A stretch of 59,071 bases of DNA from HGM11525 sp036307445 (GTDB lineage Bacteria; Bacillota; Clostridia; UBA1381). The notes below the pieces were generated by a model, which was given only the letters and a program-made list of their open reading frames with translations, made no database searches and was not told the DNA's origin. The translations under genes were made by a program, and so were the position numbers. How positions within the stretch are numbered: position 1 is the first letter of the stretch; the number at the start of each line of letters is the position of its first letter. Shown one piece after another: positions 16,899-25,457 of the stretch. The DNA is taken from contig JAXJXP010000028.1 of the NCBI GenBank assembly GCA_036307445.1, positions 1 through 59,071 of the forward strand, written 5' to 3'.

Positions 16899-17126
16899 GT
16901 GGAATTTGAAAAGGTAAAGGGTGTAATCGTTGACCAGCTTGGTGTTGACGAGGACGATGTAACAATGGATGCGAATTTTGTAGATGACCTTGGTGCAGAT
17001 TCGCTTGATATTGTTGAGTTGATTATGGGATTGGAGACAGAGTTTGATATCGAAATCCCCGATGAGGACGCAGAGAAGATTGCGACCGTTGGCGATGCTG
17101 TTAACTACATTAAGGAAAGAGCATAA
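16899..17126 (+). CDS. acpP: Acyl carrier protein
   Basis: This small acidic carrier holds growing acyl chains on a phosphopantetheine arm. The 75-aa product has the attachment Ser in GADSLDIVELIMGLE near residue 35 and the usual four-helix pattern. The GTG at 16899 is chosen because AAAGGAGG ends 8 bp upstream; the in-frame GTG at 16890 overlaps that site and cannot be used. It follows fabG by 36 bp. A long hairpin after the stop may raise the stability of the acpP message, which normally needs to be abundant. Confidence 0.97.
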   Translation: MEFEKVKGVIVDQLGVDEDDVTMDANFVDDLGADSLDIVELIMGLETEFDIEIPDEDAEKIATVGDAVNYIKERA

Positions 17127-17145
17127 GCCTGATTTTGCAAGTTGA

Positions 17146-17177
17146 TGTGCGTCGCTTTTGAAATATTGCGACGCACA
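17146..17177 (+). terminator. Strong hairpin between acpP and fabF
   Basis: TGTGCGTCGC and GCGACGCACA form a perfect 10-bp stem around a 12-nt loop. The T-run (CTTTTT) lies 11-15 nt further on, too far for a normal terminator. It is more likely a 3' stabiliser or a partial terminator that gives excess acpP transcript. Confidence 0.55.
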
Positions 17178-17249
17178 AAGGTTTGCTTTTTAATTAGATT
17201 TTATCACCATTTATAATGGATACATATAAAACCGAAGGGAGAAACTCCT

Positions 17250-18488
17250 ATGAAGAGAGTGGTTATAACAGGTGTAGGAGCTATCACACCGATTGGCAAC
17301 AATATCAAAGATTTCTGGTCAGCGATAAAGTCCGGCAAAAACGGTGTTGGTGCTATCACCAGATTTGATGCTTCCGAAATGAAATGTCAGATTGCGGCTG
17401 AGGTTAAAGACTTTGATCCTGCTTTATATATTGACAAAAAAGAAGCGCGCAGAATGGACCTTTATACGCAGTACACAATGGTTGCTGCCAGCGAAGCGGT
17501 TGAGGCTGCGAAGATAGATATGGAAAAGGAAGATTCCTGGAGAGTTGGTATTATTACCGGCTCAGGTATCGGCGGTATGGAAACCTTCAATGAGCAACAT
17601 ACTGCACTACTGGAAAGGGGAGCGGGTAAGGTAAGTCCGTTCTTTATCCCTATGATGATTTCAAATATGGGTGCAGCTCAGGTTGCAATTAAATACGGAA
17701 TGCGTGGTATCAACTATAACGTAGTTTCCGCTTGTGCGTCAGGTACTCACGCAATTGGTGATGCGTACAGACAGATTCAGTACGGAACAAATGATATAAT
17801 CGTTGCAGGTGGTGCAGAAGCGGCGATAACACCTATTTCAGTTGCAGGCTTCTGCAATATGAAGGCACTTTCTACAAGAAATGATGACCCTGCAACCGCA
17901 TCAAGACCGTTTGATGCTGAAAGAGATGGCTTTGTAATGGGCGAGGGTGCAGCTTATGTTGTACTTGAGGAGCTTGAGCACGCAAAAAAACGTGGTGCTG
18001 ATATTATCTGTGAGGTAGTCGGCTACGGTGCTACCGATGATGCGTACCATATGACAAGCCCTATCCCTGGCGGTGAGGGCGGTGCAAAGGCAATGAGCCT
18101 TGCCGTTGAAGATGCAGGCATCAGTGTTGCGGACGTTGACTATATCAATGCACACGGCACATCTACCAAGTATAATGACAGCTTTGAAACATCTGCCATA
18201 AAATCTGTTTTTGGCGAGCATGCAAAGAAGCTTGCAGTAAGCTCGACCAAGTCAATGACAGGACACCTTTTGGGTGCAGCAGGCGGAGTTGAGGCGATTG
18301 TTTGTGCGCTGGCACTTAAAGAGGGATTTATCCCCCCCACCATCAACTATCAGAATCCTGACCCCGAATGCGACCTTGATATTGTTCCCAATGTGGGAAG
18401 AGATAGAGATATCAAATATGCACTTTCCAATTCACTTGGTTTTGGCGGTCATAATGCAACTCTTGCATTCAAAAAATACGAGGACTAA
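17250..18488 (+). CDS. fabF: 3-oxoacyl-ACP synthase II
   Basis: FabF is the elongating condensing enzyme of FAS II. The 412-aa product has the catalytic Cys in VVSACASGTHAIG near residue 163, the two His residues in NAHGTSTKYND (near 300) and GHLLGAAGG (near 338), and the C-terminal SNSLGFGGHNATLAF. The start has GAAGGGAG at 9 bp. It is the last gene of the fapR operon, followed by a hairpin. No fabZ, accBCDA or fabI lies in the window, so dehydration and malonyl-CoA supply are encoded elsewhere. Confidence 0.98.
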   Translation: MKRVVITGVGAITPIGNNIKDFWSAIKSGKNGVGAITRFDASEMKCQIAAEVKDFDPALYIDKKEARRMDLYTQYTMVAASEAVEAAKIDMEKEDSWRVGIITGSGIGGMETFNEQHTALLERGAGKVSPFFIPMMISNMGAAQVAIKYGMRGINYNVVSACASGTHAIGDAYRQIQYGTNDIIVAGGAEAAITPISVAGFCNMKALSTRNDDPATASRPFDAERDGFVMGEGAAYVVLEELEHAKKRGADIICEVVGYGATDDAYHMTSPIPGGEGGAKAMSLAVEDAGISVADVDYINAHGTSTKYNDSFETSAIKSVFGEHAKKLAVSSTKSMTGHLLGAAGGVEAIVCALALKEGFIPPTINYQNPDPECDLDIVPNVGRDRDIKYALSNSLGFGGHNATLAFKKYED

Positions 18489-18500
18489 GAATATATAACG

Positions 18501-18537
18501 AGGGACTGTCCAAAGGGCAGCCCCTTGTATTGCTTTT
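18501..18537 (+). terminator. Terminator of the fatty-acid operon
   Basis: GGGACTGTCC and GGGCAGCCCC pair around AAA (one mismatch, one G-U), followed by TTGTATTGCTTTT. The T-run is interrupted, so termination may be partial and allow some read-through into rnc. Confidence 0.6.
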
Positions 18538-18554
18538 AAGAAGCAGAGATTTTA

Positions 18555-18607
18555 AAGCTTCTTTCGCCGTGTATGAGCTATGCTCTTGTATAGGGCGAAG
18601 TGAGCTT
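18555..18607 (+). other. Long hairpin in the rnc leader
   Basis: AAGCTTCTTTCGCC (18555-18568) pairs with GGCGAAGTGAGCTT (18594-18607): 14 positions with one mismatch and two G-U pairs. The loop holds a further GAGC-TAT-GCTC stem (75-85) with extra A-T/G-T pairs. The whole 53-nt hairpin ends 23 bp before the rnc start. There is no T-run after it, so it is not a terminator. It could be an RNase III substrate. Confidence 0.55.
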
Positions 18608-18629
18608 ACCCATTAAGGAGTGAGTAAAA

Positions 18630-19295
18630 ATGACAGAATTTGAGAAGAAAATTGGCTATGAATTTAAGGACAAAAATTTAATTTCCAGAGCATTAACCCA
18701 TAGCTCATATGCCAACGAGCGAAAGATAGGCAATAACGAGCGTCTTGAGTTTTTAGGCGACTCGGTATTGGGACTTATAACGGCGGAATATCTGTTTAAA
18801 AGTCTTAAAAATCAACACGAGGGCAGTCTTACAAAGTTAAGGGCATCGCTTGTGTGCGAGCAGTCGCTTTTTGACATTTCAAAGAAAATAGAGCTTTCAA
18901 AGTATATACTTTTGGGACACGGCGAGGAAATATCAGGCGGACGAGAAAGACCGTCGGTTGCATCCGACGCATTTGAGGCGGTTCTGGCAGCAATTTATCT
19001 TGATGCAGGACTTGAATTTGCACGAAAGTGGCTTTTAAACCTTATGAGTGATGCGTTTGAGGATGCGTTGTCGGGTAACAGAAACCGTGATTATAAAACA
19101 GAGTTGCAGGAATATCTCCAAAGAGAGAAAATGGGCAGAGTAAACTATCGTGTAGCTGCGGAAAGCGGACCTGACCACGATAAAAGATTTGAGATAGAGG
19201 CTGTATTAGACGGCAAGGTAATCGGAAAAGCAATTGGCGGGAGTAAAAAGGACGCTGAGCAGAGCGCAGCAAAGATGGCGATTGAAAGCCTATGA
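18630..19295 (+). CDS. rnc: Ribonuclease III
   Basis: RNase III cuts double-stranded RNA in rRNA precursors, mRNA leaders and antisense pairs. The 221-aa product has the catalytic signature NERLEFLGDSVLGLI near residue 38, a second acidic cluster SVASDAFEAVLAAIYLD near residue 110, and a C-terminal dsRNA-binding domain (about 155-221; TELQEYLQREKMGRVNYRVAAESGPDHDKRFEIEA). TTAAGGAGTG precedes the ATG. It overlaps the next gene by 4 bp. The rnc-smc-ftsY order is widespread in Firmicutes. A long hairpin lies just upstream. Confidence 0.98.
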   Translation: MTEFEKKIGYEFKDKNLISRALTHSSYANERKIGNNERLEFLGDSVLGLITAEYLFKSLKNQHEGSLTKLRASLVCEQSLFDISKKIELSKYILLGHGEEISGGRERPSVASDAFEAVLAAIYLDAGLEFARKWLLNLMSDAFEDALSGNRNRDYKTELQEYLQREKMGRVNYRVAAESGPDHDKRFEIEAVLDGKVIGKAIGGSKKDAEQSAAKMAIESL

Positions 19296-20287
19296 AGTAC
19301 TATAATATTCCTATTTTTGTTCCGCATTACGGTTGCCCTTTTGACTGCGTATTTTGTAATCAGAAACACATAACAGGTGAAAAGGACAAGCCTTCTGCAG
19401 AGCGGACGAGAGAGATAATAGAAGAATATCTGGCAACACTTCCTAAGGATAACAGATGTGTTGAGGCTGCTTTTTTTGGCGGCAGCTTTACTGCGGTGGA
19501 GGTTGAACTTCAGGAGGAGCTTTTGCAGGTGGCGTATGAGTTTGTAAAGGATGGCAGAATAGACGGAATAAGACTTTCTACAAGACCTGATTTTATTGAT
19601 GAAGCCGTTATGGCGAGACTTATGAAATACGGTGTAACGTCAATAGAGCTTGGAGTTCAGTCTATGGATGACGGGGTATTACTAGCAAGCGGCAGAGGTC
19701 ATACAGCCGTCGATGTAAAAAATGCAGTAGAAACAATAAAAAAGTATCCTGTCAAATTAGGACTTCAGATGATGACAGGGCTTCCTGATGACACAGATGA
19801 GAAATCATTGGCAACTGCGGAAAAGATAGTCGCACTTTCTCCTGATTTTGTGAGGATTTATCCGACGCTTGTTATTCGTGATACCAGACTTTGCGATATG
19901 TATCAAAAGGGAGCATATAAACCGCAAGGCTTAGAGAGTGCTGTAAGTCTTGCTGCAAAGCTTATGGAAATGTTCAGAAAGAATGCTATAACAGTAATAA
20001 GAGCAGGACTTGCCACAACAGAAGAAATATCACCGGGCGGTGCACTTGTGGCAGGGCCGTATCATAGCGCATTCGGTGAGCTTGCAGAGGGCGAGATGTT
20101 TTATAACAGAATAAAAGCGGTATTGGCTGATAGTAAAACGGCTGAAATTGCGGTAAATCCCAAGGATATATCAAAGGCGGTCGGAAACCGCCGCAAGAAC
20201 ATAGAGAGATTTAAAGAAGAGGGTTGCCTTGTACATTTTGTGCAGGACGAAAGGGTAGCTCAGGGTGAAATTAAACGGAAGGATTGA
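19292..20287 (+). CDS. Elp3-like radical SAM protein
   Basis: This 331-aa protein has an N-terminal radical SAM motif CPFDCVFC (C-x3-C-x2-C, residues 14-21) that binds a [4Fe-4S] cluster. It then has EAAFFGGSFTAVE and LGVQSMDDGVLLASGRGH, which match the first domain of Elp3/COG1243-type radical SAM enzymes. Elp3 modifies wobble uridine in tRNA; this shorter protein lacks the GNAT acetyltransferase domain, so its reaction is not known to me. The ATG overlaps the rnc stop, and smc follows 6 bp later. The same gene often lies between rnc and smc in Clostridia. Confidence 0.88.
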   Translation: MKYYNIPIFVPHYGCPFDCVFCNQKHITGEKDKPSAERTREIIEEYLATLPKDNRCVEAAFFGGSFTAVEVELQEELLQVAYEFVKDGRIDGIRLSTRPDFIDEAVMARLMKYGVTSIELGVQSMDDGVLLASGRGHTAVDVKNAVETIKKYPVKLGLQMMTGLPDDTDEKSLATAEKIVALSPDFVRIYPTLVIRDTRLCDMYQKGAYKPQGLESAVSLAAKLMEMFRKNAITVIRAGLATTEEISPGGALVAGPYHSAFGELAEGEMFYNRIKAVLADSKTAEIAVNPKDISKAVGNRRKNIERFKEEGCLVHFVQDERVAQGEIKRKD

Positions 20288-20293
20288 GTTTAG

Positions 20294-23200
20294 TTGTATT
20301 TAAAAAAGATTATTATGCAGGGCTTTAAGTCCTTTGCAGATAAAACGGTAGTCGATTTTGAAGACGGCATAACGGCGATAGTAGGCCCAAACGGAAGCGG
20401 AAAAAGTAATATTCTTGATGCTCTGCGTTGGGTAATGGGCGAAATGAGCGCCAAGACACTTCGTGGTGCGAATATGCAACAGATTATTTTTGCAGGAACA
20501 GAGGCGAGAAAGCCGCTTAACTTTGCAGAGGTAAGTCTTGTGCTTGACAATACAGACAGGACTTTCCCGATAGACTTTGACGAGCTTGTTGTAACAAGAC
20601 GTGTTTTTCGTTCGGGCGAGAGTGTATATATGATAAATAATGCAACTTGCCGACTTCGTGATGTGCAGGAGCTGTTTATGGATACGGGTATTGGTAGAGG
20701 CGGATACTCTATGATTGGTCAGGGTAATGTCGCACAGATACTTTCTACCAAGGCAGAGGACAGACGTGATTTCTTCGAGGGTGCGGCAGGTGTGTCCAAA
20801 TACAAGCACCGAAAGGAAGAGGCGGAGCGAAAGCTTGACACCACTAATGAAAACCTGACCCGTGTAAACGATATTACAGCAGAACTTCAGTCGCAGATAG
20901 GTCCTCTTGAAAACCAGTCGAAAAAGGCGAAAAAATACCTTGAATACTACGAGGAATACAAGGGCCTTGACGTAAGTATGAGTGTTATCACCTTAAAGAG
21001 AAACAGCTCTCTTGCGGCAAAGGCAAAAGAGGCATTGGAAACGGTAACCGCCGAGATGGAGGACTTAAGGGCAAAGGGTGACGAAACTACAAGGAGAGTT
21101 GAGGAGCTTATTACTCTTTCCAAAGCAAAGGACGAGGAAAAGGAAGAGCAAAACAGAAGTCTTTCTGCCTGCGAGGAGCAAAGATTAGGCAGAGTAAATG
21201 ATATTACCATTGCCAACAATAACATCAGCAATAATACAAAGAACGCAGAACGTATAGACCGTGAAATAGAGGCATCTAAAAAGAGAACTTCAGAAATGCA
21301 GGCACAGATTGCATCTAAGAAGGAAAAGATAGAGGAGAACAGGAAAGCTGTTGCTGAAATGGAGACAGGATTTGCTGATGTTGCAGGCAGAAACAAAGCG
21401 GTTTTTGATGCAGTTAATGAGAAGAAAGAGAGCCTTGCAAAGCTTCGTGAGGAATTATCTCTTGCCAAGGAAACAGCAACTGCAAAAAAAGCAAACATAG
21501 AGGGTGCAGAACAGATGCGCTCTGAGTATATTTCACGCCGTGAGTCTTTGACGGCGGAAATCACAGCAAAAGCGGCAGATGCGGAAGAAATTTCTAACAA
21601 GATTTCAGAGAATGAAAAACAGGCGAAAGATGCAGAAGAAAAACGTCTGTCTATGCAAAGCAGAGTCGATGCTGTAACCAAAGATTTGGAGAGTAAGAAA
21701 GCAGAGCTTGACAAGGTTGTTTCCGAACAGTCGGAGCTTACAGTCAGCAATAATTCTATGACCTCGAAAAAACGTATTCTTGAGGGAATGGAGAATGAGT
21801 ATGAAGGCTTTGCTAGGAGCGTAAAGCTTGTTCTTAAAGCACCAGAGCTTAAAAATCGCTCGATTTACGGCGCTCTTTCAGGATTAATTGAGGTTGACAG
21901 TGAGTATATAACAGCAATCGAAACTGCACTTGCAGGAGCCTTGCAGAATATAGTAGTTGAGGACGAGGATGATGCCAAGGCTGCAATCAGATTTTTGAAG
22001 GAGCAGCACGGTGGCAGAGCTACATTTTTGCCCATATCCTCGGTAAAATCACGCAGACTTGATAATGAACGTGAGGTATCGGCGGCAGAGGGAGTTATAG
22101 GTATTGCCGCAGACCTTGTAAAATGTGAGAAAAAGTACAGAGGAATTATTGAAAATCTGCTTGGAAGAACTGTAATTGCAGATAATATTGATAATGCAAT
22201 TGCACTTTCTAAAAAGTTCGGATACAAATTCCGCAGTGTAACTGTGGCGGGCGAGGTGTTTAATGCCGGTGGCTCAATAAGCGGCGGTAGTGTTAATAAA
22301 CAGAGTGGATTTTTGTCCCGTGCAAATGAGATTAAGGAGCTTACGGCAGAAATTGCAAAGACTGCGAAACGCCTTTCCGAGCTTACTGAGATAAGAGAAA
22401 GCAAGGAATCGGAGCTTAAAAATCTTGAAAACAGACTGAATTCATATCTGCCGCTCTTGCGTGAATATGAAAATGATGCAATGCTTGCTAAAAATAATGC
22501 CGAGCATTTGAAGGTTAATATGCTCTCAAGTGATGAGAGCGGCAGAAGCTTAGAACAGCAGCTTGCGGCAATTGAGCAACAGTTAGCAAACTCTGGTAAT
22601 GATGTTGCACGTCTTATTGGCGAACAGAGAACCTTTGAAAGAAAGGCTATGGAAATAGAAGAGACTATTAAAAATACCGAAGAGGAGCTTTCTGAGCTTG
22701 AGGCTGAAAAGGAAAATGCGGCAGCATCTGTGATGGAAGAAACATTAAAAATCCGTTCTCTTACAAGCGAGATTGAGGCGGAGCAAAGTGCGATAGCATC
22801 ACTTCTTGAAAGTATATCTGCATTTGCAGAAGAGGAAAGGTCAAAGCTTGACGAAAAGGCGGCATTCCTTGCTGATAACGAACAGCTCGCTCTTGAAATT
22901 GACGAATGTAACGACAAGATAGAAGATATAAAACGCAGAGCGGAGATTATAAGAGCCGCAATTGCGGAAATTGATGCCGAAAAGGATAAGATTGCCGAGG
23001 AGCAACGCAAAATTCAGGAATCAAATAAAGAATTTACCGACCGACTGGTTCTCTTGCAGCAGGAGCATTCCCGTGCGGAAACAAAGTGCGAGAAGATTGC
23101 AGCAGACAGCGAAAATATCATCACACACTTGTGGGAGGATTACGAGCTTACAGTTTCTTCTGCAGAAGAGGTTAAACAGGAAATCGCCGATGAGAAGGAA

Positions 23201-23860
23201 GCGGCAAGAAGAGTTTTGGAACTTAAAGGAAAAATTAAGTCACTCGGCAGTGTAAATATGGACGCTATTGAGGAATACAAGGCGGTCAAGGAGCGTTTTG
23301 AATTCTTAAGTACTCAAAAGGCTGACCTTGAAGCAGCTATCCAAAACCTTAACAAGATTATATCCTCAACCCAAGAGCTTATGGAGGAGCATTTCAACAA
23401 GCAGTTTGCAGAGATTAACAAGAGCTTCCAGAAGGTGTTTGCAGAATTATTTGGCGGCGGCAGAGGCAGACTATATCTCTCCGATCCCGAAAATGTTTTA
23501 GAAAGCGGTATTGAAATTGAGGCACAATTGCCTGGTAAAACCCTGCAGAATATGAGCCTTTACTCAGGCGGAGAGCGTTCGATGATTGCAACGGCGCTTC
23601 TGTTTGCAATTCTTGCTGTAAAGCCGACACCGTTCTGTGTTCTTGACGAGATTGATGCCGCGCTTGATGATGTAAACGTATCACGATTTGCTACTTACCT
23701 CAAAAATTATTTAGAGGATACACAGTTTGTTGTAATTACACACCGACGTGGTACTATGGAAGCTGCAAACGTCCTATACGGTGTTACAATGCAGGAAAAG
23801 GGCGTAACAAAAATGCTATCTCTGGCAATAGATGATGTCAGCGACGAAATGTTATCATAG
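20294..23860 (+). CDS. smc: Chromosome segregation protein SMC
   Basis: SMC is the ATPase of the condensin complex that folds and segregates the chromosome. The 1188-aa product has Walker A GPNGSGKSNILDALRWVMGE near residue 32, long coiled coils (about 170-500 and 670-1020), a hinge at about 510-660 with GGSISGGSV, the signature LYSGGERSMIATALLFAIL near 1095 and Walker B PFCVLDEIDAALDD. The TTG at 20294 gives the canonical N-terminus MYLKKIIMQGFKSFADKT, and a GGAAGGA site lies upstream. A hairpin repeat (copy C) begins 3 bp after the stop, before ftsY. Confidence 0.98.
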   Translation: MYLKKIIMQGFKSFADKTVVDFEDGITAIVGPNGSGKSNILDALRWVMGEMSAKTLRGANMQQIIFAGTEARKPLNFAEVSLVLDNTDRTFPIDFDELVVTRRVFRSGESVYMINNATCRLRDVQELFMDTGIGRGGYSMIGQGNVAQILSTKAEDRRDFFEGAAGVSKYKHRKEEAERKLDTTNENLTRVNDITAELQSQIGPLENQSKKAKKYLEYYEEYKGLDVSMSVITLKRNSSLAAKAKEALETVTAEMEDLRAKGDETTRRVEELITLSKAKDEEKEEQNRSLSACEEQRLGRVNDITIANNNISNNTKNAERIDREIEASKKRTSEMQAQIASKKEKIEENRKAVAEMETGFADVAGRNKAVFDAVNEKKESLAKLREELSLAKETATAKKANIEGAEQMRSEYISRRESLTAEITAKAADAEEISNKISENEKQAKDAEEKRLSMQSRVDAVTKDLESKKAELDKVVSEQSELTVSNNSMTSKKRILEGMENEYEGFARSVKLVLKAPELKNRSIYGALSGLIEVDSEYITAIETALAGALQNIVVEDEDDAKAAIRFLKEQHGGRATFLPISSVKSRRLDNEREVSAAEGVIGIAADLVKCEKKYRGIIENLLGRTVIADNIDNAIALSKKFGYKFRSVTVAGEVFNAGGSISGGSVNKQSGFLSRANEIKELTAEIAKTAKRLSELTEIRESKESELKNLENRLNSYLPLLREYENDAMLAKNNAEHLKVNMLSSDESGRSLEQQLAAIEQQLANSGNDVARLIGEQRTFERKAMEIEETIKNTEEELSELEAEKENAAASVMEETLKIRSLTSEIEAEQSAIASLLESISAFAEEERSKLDEKAAFLADNEQLALEIDECNDKIEDIKRRAEIIRAAIAEIDAEKDKIAEEQRKIQESNKEFTDRLVLLQQEHSRAETKCEKIAADSENIITHLWEDYELTVSSAEEVKQEIADEKEAARRVLELKGKIKSLGSVNMDAIEEYKAVKERFEFLSTQKADLEAAIQNLNKIISSTQELMEEHFNKQFAEINKSFQKVFAELFGGGRGRLYLSDPENVLESGIEIEAQLPGKTLQNMSLYSGGERSMIATALLFAILAVKPTPFCVLDEIDAALDDVNVSRFATYLKNYLEDTQFVVITHRRGTMEAANVLYGVTMQEKGVTKMLSLAIDDVSDEMLS

Positions 23861-23862
23861 TC

Positions 23863-23964
23863 GGCTGGTTAAAATTCCGTATCTCACTACCTAAAGCCAA
23901 AGGGCGGTACAACCGTACAGCTCCTTTAGCTTTAGGCAGCAATCTACGAAATTTTTCCTCAGCC
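23863..23964 (+). repeat. Intercistronic hairpin repeat, copy C
   Basis: This element is 102 bp, the same length as copy B, and starts 3 bp after the smc stop. The left arm GGCTGGTTAAAATTCCGTAT pairs with the complement of the right end (ATTTTTCCTCAGCC), and the pairing continues through CTACCTAAAGC / GCTTTAGGCAG. The tip carries GGTACAACCGTAC. The element is followed by TTGGTTGAT, as is copy B. Confidence 0.8.
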
Positions 23965-24015
23965 TTGGTTGATGGAAAATTAATAATATTAAATTCCCAT
24001 ATAGGAGGAATAAAA

Positions 24016-24936
24016 ATGGGTTTTTTTGACAGATTAAAACAAGGGCTATCCAAAACAAGTGCATCTATTGCCGAAAAGGTCAACGACGTTTTCAAGACTA
24101 CGTCAGAGATAGATGACGATTTTTTTGAAGAGCTGGAAGAAGCACTTATAATGGCGGACATGGGTGCATATACAGCAAGCTACATCATAGAAGAGCTTCG
24201 CGACCGTGTAACAGCGAAACGACTTAAAGAGGCAGACCGTGTAAAAGCTGAGCTTTCGGACGTTATACGTTACATTTTAACCCGTAAGGACTGCCGTATG
24301 AAATTAGATACTGCTCCGTCGGTAATTCTTGTTATCGGTGTAAACGGTGTTGGCAAGACCACAAGCATAGGTAAGCTTGCATCGCACTATAAATCACAGG
24401 GGAAAAAGGTGCTTTTAGCAGCCGCCGATACCTTCCGTGCAGCAGCAATCGACCAGCTTGACATATGGGCACAGCGTAGCGGCTGCGATATAATCAAGCA
24501 TCAGGAAAACAGCGACCCTGCATCTGTAATATTCGATGCCTGCACTGCAGCAAAGGCAAGAGGCTGTGATGTACTCATATGCGATACTGCGGGCAGACTT
24601 CATAATAAGAAAAATCTTATGGAGGAGCTTGCTAAAATCAACCGAGTAATAGAACGTGAGCTCCCTGAATGTTCAAGAGAGGTGCTTCTTGTTCTTGACG
24701 CAACAACAGGTCAGAACGCACTTTCTCAGGCAAAGCTCTTCTCTGAGGTTGCGGATATTACGGGAATAATTCTTACAAAGCTTGACGGAACAGCTAAGGG
24801 TGGAGTAATAGTTCCTATTATGAAGGAGCAGAGCTTGCCGGTTAAGTTTATCGGCGTAGGCGAGGGGATGGACGATTTGCAGGAATTTGTGCCGTACGAA
24901 TTTTGCAAGGCACTTTTTGAGGAGCAGGAAAATTGA
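24016..24936 (+). CDS. ftsY: Signal recognition particle receptor FtsY
   Basis: FtsY is the membrane-associated GTPase that receives ribosome-SRP complexes and hands them to SecYEG. The 306-aa product has the N domain (about 1-95) and the NG GTPase domain: G1 GVNGVGKTTSIGKLA near 112, DTFRAAAIDQL, G3 DTAGRLHNKKNLMEEL, G4 TKLDGTAKGG and the C-terminal KFIGVGEGMDDLQEF. The acidic A domain of Proteobacteria is absent, as usual in Firmicutes. The start at 24016 has AGGAGGA 7 bp upstream; the earlier in-frame ATG lacks a site. It overlaps the next gene by 4 bp. Confidence 0.98.
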   Translation: MGFFDRLKQGLSKTSASIAEKVNDVFKTTSEIDDDFFEELEEALIMADMGAYTASYIIEELRDRVTAKRLKEADRVKAELSDVIRYILTRKDCRMKLDTAPSVILVIGVNGVGKTTSIGKLASHYKSQGKKVLLAAADTFRAAAIDQLDIWAQRSGCDIIKHQENSDPASVIFDACTAAKARGCDVLICDTAGRLHNKKNLMEELAKINRVIERELPECSREVLLVLDATTGQNALSQAKLFSEVADITGIILTKLDGTAKGGVIVPIMKEQSLPVKFIGVGEGMDDLQEFVPYEFCKALFEEQEN

Positions 24937-25457
24937 ATTTTATAGGACATTTAAAAACTATAACAAAGCATCGGCATAAGGTAATAGCACATTGTGCCAA
25001 ATGCGGAATACTGTGGCAGGGGCTAAGGCATGATTTGTCAAAATACACCCCGACCGAGTTTGGTGAGGGAATAAGGTATTATCAGGGCACTCGTAGTCCC
25101 AATGAGGCAGCACGCACAGAAAAGGGATATTCGGAAGCATGGATACATCATAAGGGCAGAAACCGCCACCACTTTGAGTACTGGACCGACTATAACCCGG
25201 AGACAAAACTTATGTCGCCCGTTAAAATGCCATTAAGATTCGTCAAGGAAATGTTCTGCGACAGAGTTGCAGCAACCAAGGTCTATCAGGGTGAAAACTA
25301 TAACAGAGTTGCGGCACTTGAGTATTTCCAAAGAGGCAACGCAAAAAAAGCAATGCATCCGGAAACGGCGGCATTGCTCGAAAAGCTATTAACTATGCTT
25401 GCAGAGGAAGGAGAAGAGAAGACCTTCCGCTATGTCAGAAGCCTCAAGAATTATTAA
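24933..25457 (+). CDS. DUF5662 family protein
   Basis: This 174-aa soluble protein of unknown function contains RHDLSKYTPTEF and WIHHKGRNRHHFEYWTDY. These histidine- and aspartate-rich stretches suggest a metal site, and they match my recollection of the DUF5662 family found in Clostridia and their phages. The start is TTG within the ftsY stop (TTGA), with GGAGCAGG 4 bp upstream, so it is coupled to ftsY. Its stop overlaps the stop of the convergent Toprim gene by 3 bp. Co-transcription with ftsY may be incidental. The reaction is unknown. Confidence 0.75.
   Translation: MNFIGHLKTITKHRHKVIAHCAKCGILWQGLRHDLSKYTPTEFGEGIRYYQGTRSPNEAARTEKGYSEAWIHHKGRNRHHFEYWTDYNPETKLMSPVKMPLRFVKEMFCDRVAATKVYQGENYNRVAALEYFQRGNAKKAMHPETAALLEKLLTMLAEEGEEKTFRYVRSLKNY

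Noticed and set aside
23863..23964. Repeat copy C read as a rho-independent terminator of smc
   Set aside because: The stem is very long and imperfect and no T-run follows; similarity to copies A and B argues for a repeat element.
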